A DNA stretch of 40,622 nucleotides, taken from contig CAJVPJ010000140.1 of NCBI GenBank assembly GCA_910592205.1, positions 1 through 40,622 of the forward strand, read 5' to 3'. This stretch comes from Paraglomus occultum (Eukaryota; Glomeromycota; Glomeromycetes; Paraglomerales; Paraglomeraceae). The translations under genes were made by a program, and so were the position numbers. Under the pieces are notes generated by a model that saw nothing but the letters and a program-made list of their open reading frames with translations, was not told the DNA's origin and searched no databases. Below, piece after piece: positions 39,093 through 40,622 of this stretch (positions are counted from its first letter, which is position 1; every line of letters begins with the position of its first letter).

Positions 39093-39730
39093 ATGCGAAG
39101 CGTAGCGGAGCATAGTTATCTTATTTGATTGCTAATTAGCATTCTATCACTGTGAGCATAAACCTTTAGGTGAATGCGGAATATGAATGGTTTATTTTTT
39201 GATATCCTATTTTGATTACTATTTAGCTTTCTATTACTGTGAGCACATCCTCTCTATTTGATGATTAAAACTTATTGCGACGTTAAAAATCAATAACGAT
39301 TTATTCATGTTTGTGTTGATATCCTATTTGATTACTAATTAGTTTTGTGTTACTATAAGCACATACTCTCTATTAAAACTTATTTGTTAGCTAATTAGCA
39401 TTCTATTACTGTGAACATGAACTTTAAGTGAGCGCGAAACAGATGCGAAGCGTAGCGGAGCATAATTATCTATTTAGTTAACAATTAGCTTTCTAATGGT
39501 AAAAAAGATAGTAAAAAAGAAAATAAAAATTTAGGTACACGACAGGTGTATTTTTTTGTTATTTATTTTGATTACTATTTAGCTTTCTGACCCGGAGGAG
39601 CATAGCGACTCGAATGCGAAGCGTAGCAGGGCATAGTTACAGTATCTTATTCGATTACTAAAACGTTTACTGTTCTGGAGGAGCATAACGATTCCAAATG
39701 CGAAGCGTAGTGGAGCATTAGTTATCTATT
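39093..39730. repeat. Interspersed 21-bp G/C-rich motif in AT-rich spacers
   Basis: ATGCGAAGCGTAGCGGAGCA (with the final T) occurs near 39094 and 39444, and in slightly altered form near 39610 and 39695. Between the copies another family of near-repeats recurs (ATTAGCTTTCTATTACTGTG and GTTATCTATTTAGTTAACAA variants). Copies are in the same orientation at irregular spacing (about 350, 165 and 85 bases). The contrast between G/C-rich motif and AT-rich spacer resembles short dispersed repeats of fungal mitochondrial or plasmid DNA. Confidence 0.7.
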
Positions 39731-39897
39731 TAGTCAACAATTAGCTTTTTATTACCGCAAAGTAAAGTGAATCAGTAGCATTCTTAAAGTATTCTTATAG
39801 CAAAGCAATGGGCTAACCCTAGGTACACGACAGGTGTATTTTTTGGTCGCACGAAGTGAGGATGCTATCGCATCTAGCAATATCAATCAATTAAACT

Positions 39898-40150
39898 TAT
39901 GTCGATTTTCTGACCCTATGGACACTCTTCGAGCATCTGAAGTTGTCGAGCATAAAACAATATCCTTTAGCATGTTTTTTACAAGTACCAGGTGCAGAAG
40001 AAGTTGGCTTACTACAAACCTTACATAAAATACGTTTTTTTGCTCTCCTCCAATGTTCGTGGCATCCTTCACGACGTCGGCATCCGCGTCCACGGACTTC
40101 TCCGGAGTTGTGTATATATTCGCATATGTCCAGGTTGTGATCGAGAAATA
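39898..40150 (-). CDS. Cys-rich zinc-binding exon or partial gene
   Basis: Open minus-strand frame ending at a TAA (39898-39900). It reads LDICEYIHNSGEVRGRGC, RRREGCHEHWRRAKKR, then ILCKVCSKPTSSAPGTCKKH followed by AKGYC. The CxxC pair, C-x3-H and CHEH arrangement suggest a zinc-binding module. It resembles Cys-rich repeats I associate with Rhizophagus hypothetical proteins, without a named function. Start and upstream exons were not resolved. Confidence 0.4.
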
Positions 40151-40163
40151 AAATTAACGAAGA

Positions 40164-40430
40164 ATGAGAAGCTATAGCAGAGAAAACAATTGGCAGGTTG
40201 ATATACGGAAATCAGGAAGTTATACTTTGACAAGTTTAAAACTTTTTCGAGAGACAACTTTAGCACCAAACAAAAGTGAAAAAGTCAATGAGAAAGAAAA
40301 TGCATGGTTAAATTTAGCATCACTGGTGCTTTGGTATTTGCAGAAAAATATGATGGAGAAGCTATTCAATATGATGTAAATTCGATGTATATATATTACT
40401 ACACATACGTAAAAACCTTCCTTTACTTAG
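40164..40430 (+). pseudogene. Fragment of family-B (plasmid/virus-type) DNA polymerase
   Basis: Two overlapping frames together recall a family-B polymerase just before and at motif A. One frame holds SYTLTSLKLFRETTLAP and ENAWLN. The other holds GALVFAEKYDGEAIQYDVNS ending in MY; YDVNSMY is the typical D-x2-S-(L/M)-Y motif A. The frame changes near 40325, so this is a frameshifted fragment or has an intron missed here. Nothing convincing continues after the motif before the window ends. Polymerases of this kind are found in linear mitochondrial plasmids, Maverick-like elements and large DNA viruses; I cannot say which applies. Confidence 0.4.
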
Positions 40431-40622
40431 TATTTTTCTTAATGTTTTTCTTCCTACCACCTGATTTTACTCAGAGATTGTGGAAGGTAAGATACGAGGA
40501 TCGCAAAAATATTTGAACTTTTTTGGTGAATCAATCAATGGATCTTGTCGTAGTGCCACACTAGGGAGAGCGATCGTGTAACACTCTTGAGATTTAGCGT
40601 TTCAAACGGAGTTTCGGCTTAC

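Overview
The window looks like nuclear DNA of an arbuscular mycorrhizal fungus (Glomeromycotina, Rhizophagus-like). The reasons are the AT-rich sequence, many GT-AG introns of about 60-110 nt, a zinc-ribbon/TKL-type kinase with an HCDLHGGN catalytic loop, relics of pogo/Tigger and Tc1 transposons, and several stand-alone nuclease-fold (PD-(D/E)XK-like) genes. This assignment rests on family recognition, not on a search. Gene models were built by hand by joining reading frames across splice sites and checking that phases close.

Layout. 1-1848: a TKL-like kinase whose 5' end is unresolved. 2106-2760: a 655-bp MITE with pogo-like ends. 3517-4574: an Mrr/restriction-endonuclease-like gene whose active-site exon carries a 14-G run. 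5612-7255 (-): a secreted or membrane-anchored alginate-lyase-family protein. 9397-10114: a decayed pogo/Tigger element keeping the transposase N-terminus. 11147-17675 (-): a complete 13-exon DIP2/Cps1/Mug62-type gene (about 1,817 aa: DMAP1-binding domain plus two adenylate-forming-like modules). 18288-18749 (-): a DUF202 membrane protein. 19159-21383 (+) and 21517-24267 (-): two paralogous Slt2/Mpk1-type MAP kinases, tail to tail.

The right half is more accessory. It holds a Tc1-like transposase relic (26253-26785), a small acidic-tailed unknown gene (27624-28412), an SGF73/ataxin-7-like SAGA subunit (28542-29776), a second Tc1 relic (31190-32025), two related but broken PD-(D/E)XK-like genes (32432-33626, 34869-36975), and a 207-bp tandem duplication between them. 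From about 38 kb the sequence changes character: very AT-rich, with decayed coding stretches, a 21-bp G/C-rich motif repeated among AT-rich spacers, a Cys-rich exon and a family-B DNA polymerase fragment. This suggests an inserted plasmid-, virus- or organelle-derived block.

The core genes (DIP2, the Slt2 pair, SGF73) are ordinary eukaryotic functions in lipid metabolism, cell-wall signalling and transcription. The points most worth following are the Slt2 duplication with reciprocal intron differences, the poly-G/tandem-acceptor arrangement in the nuclease gene, the precise mutations in the PD-(D/E)XK-like genes, and the foreign-looking right end.
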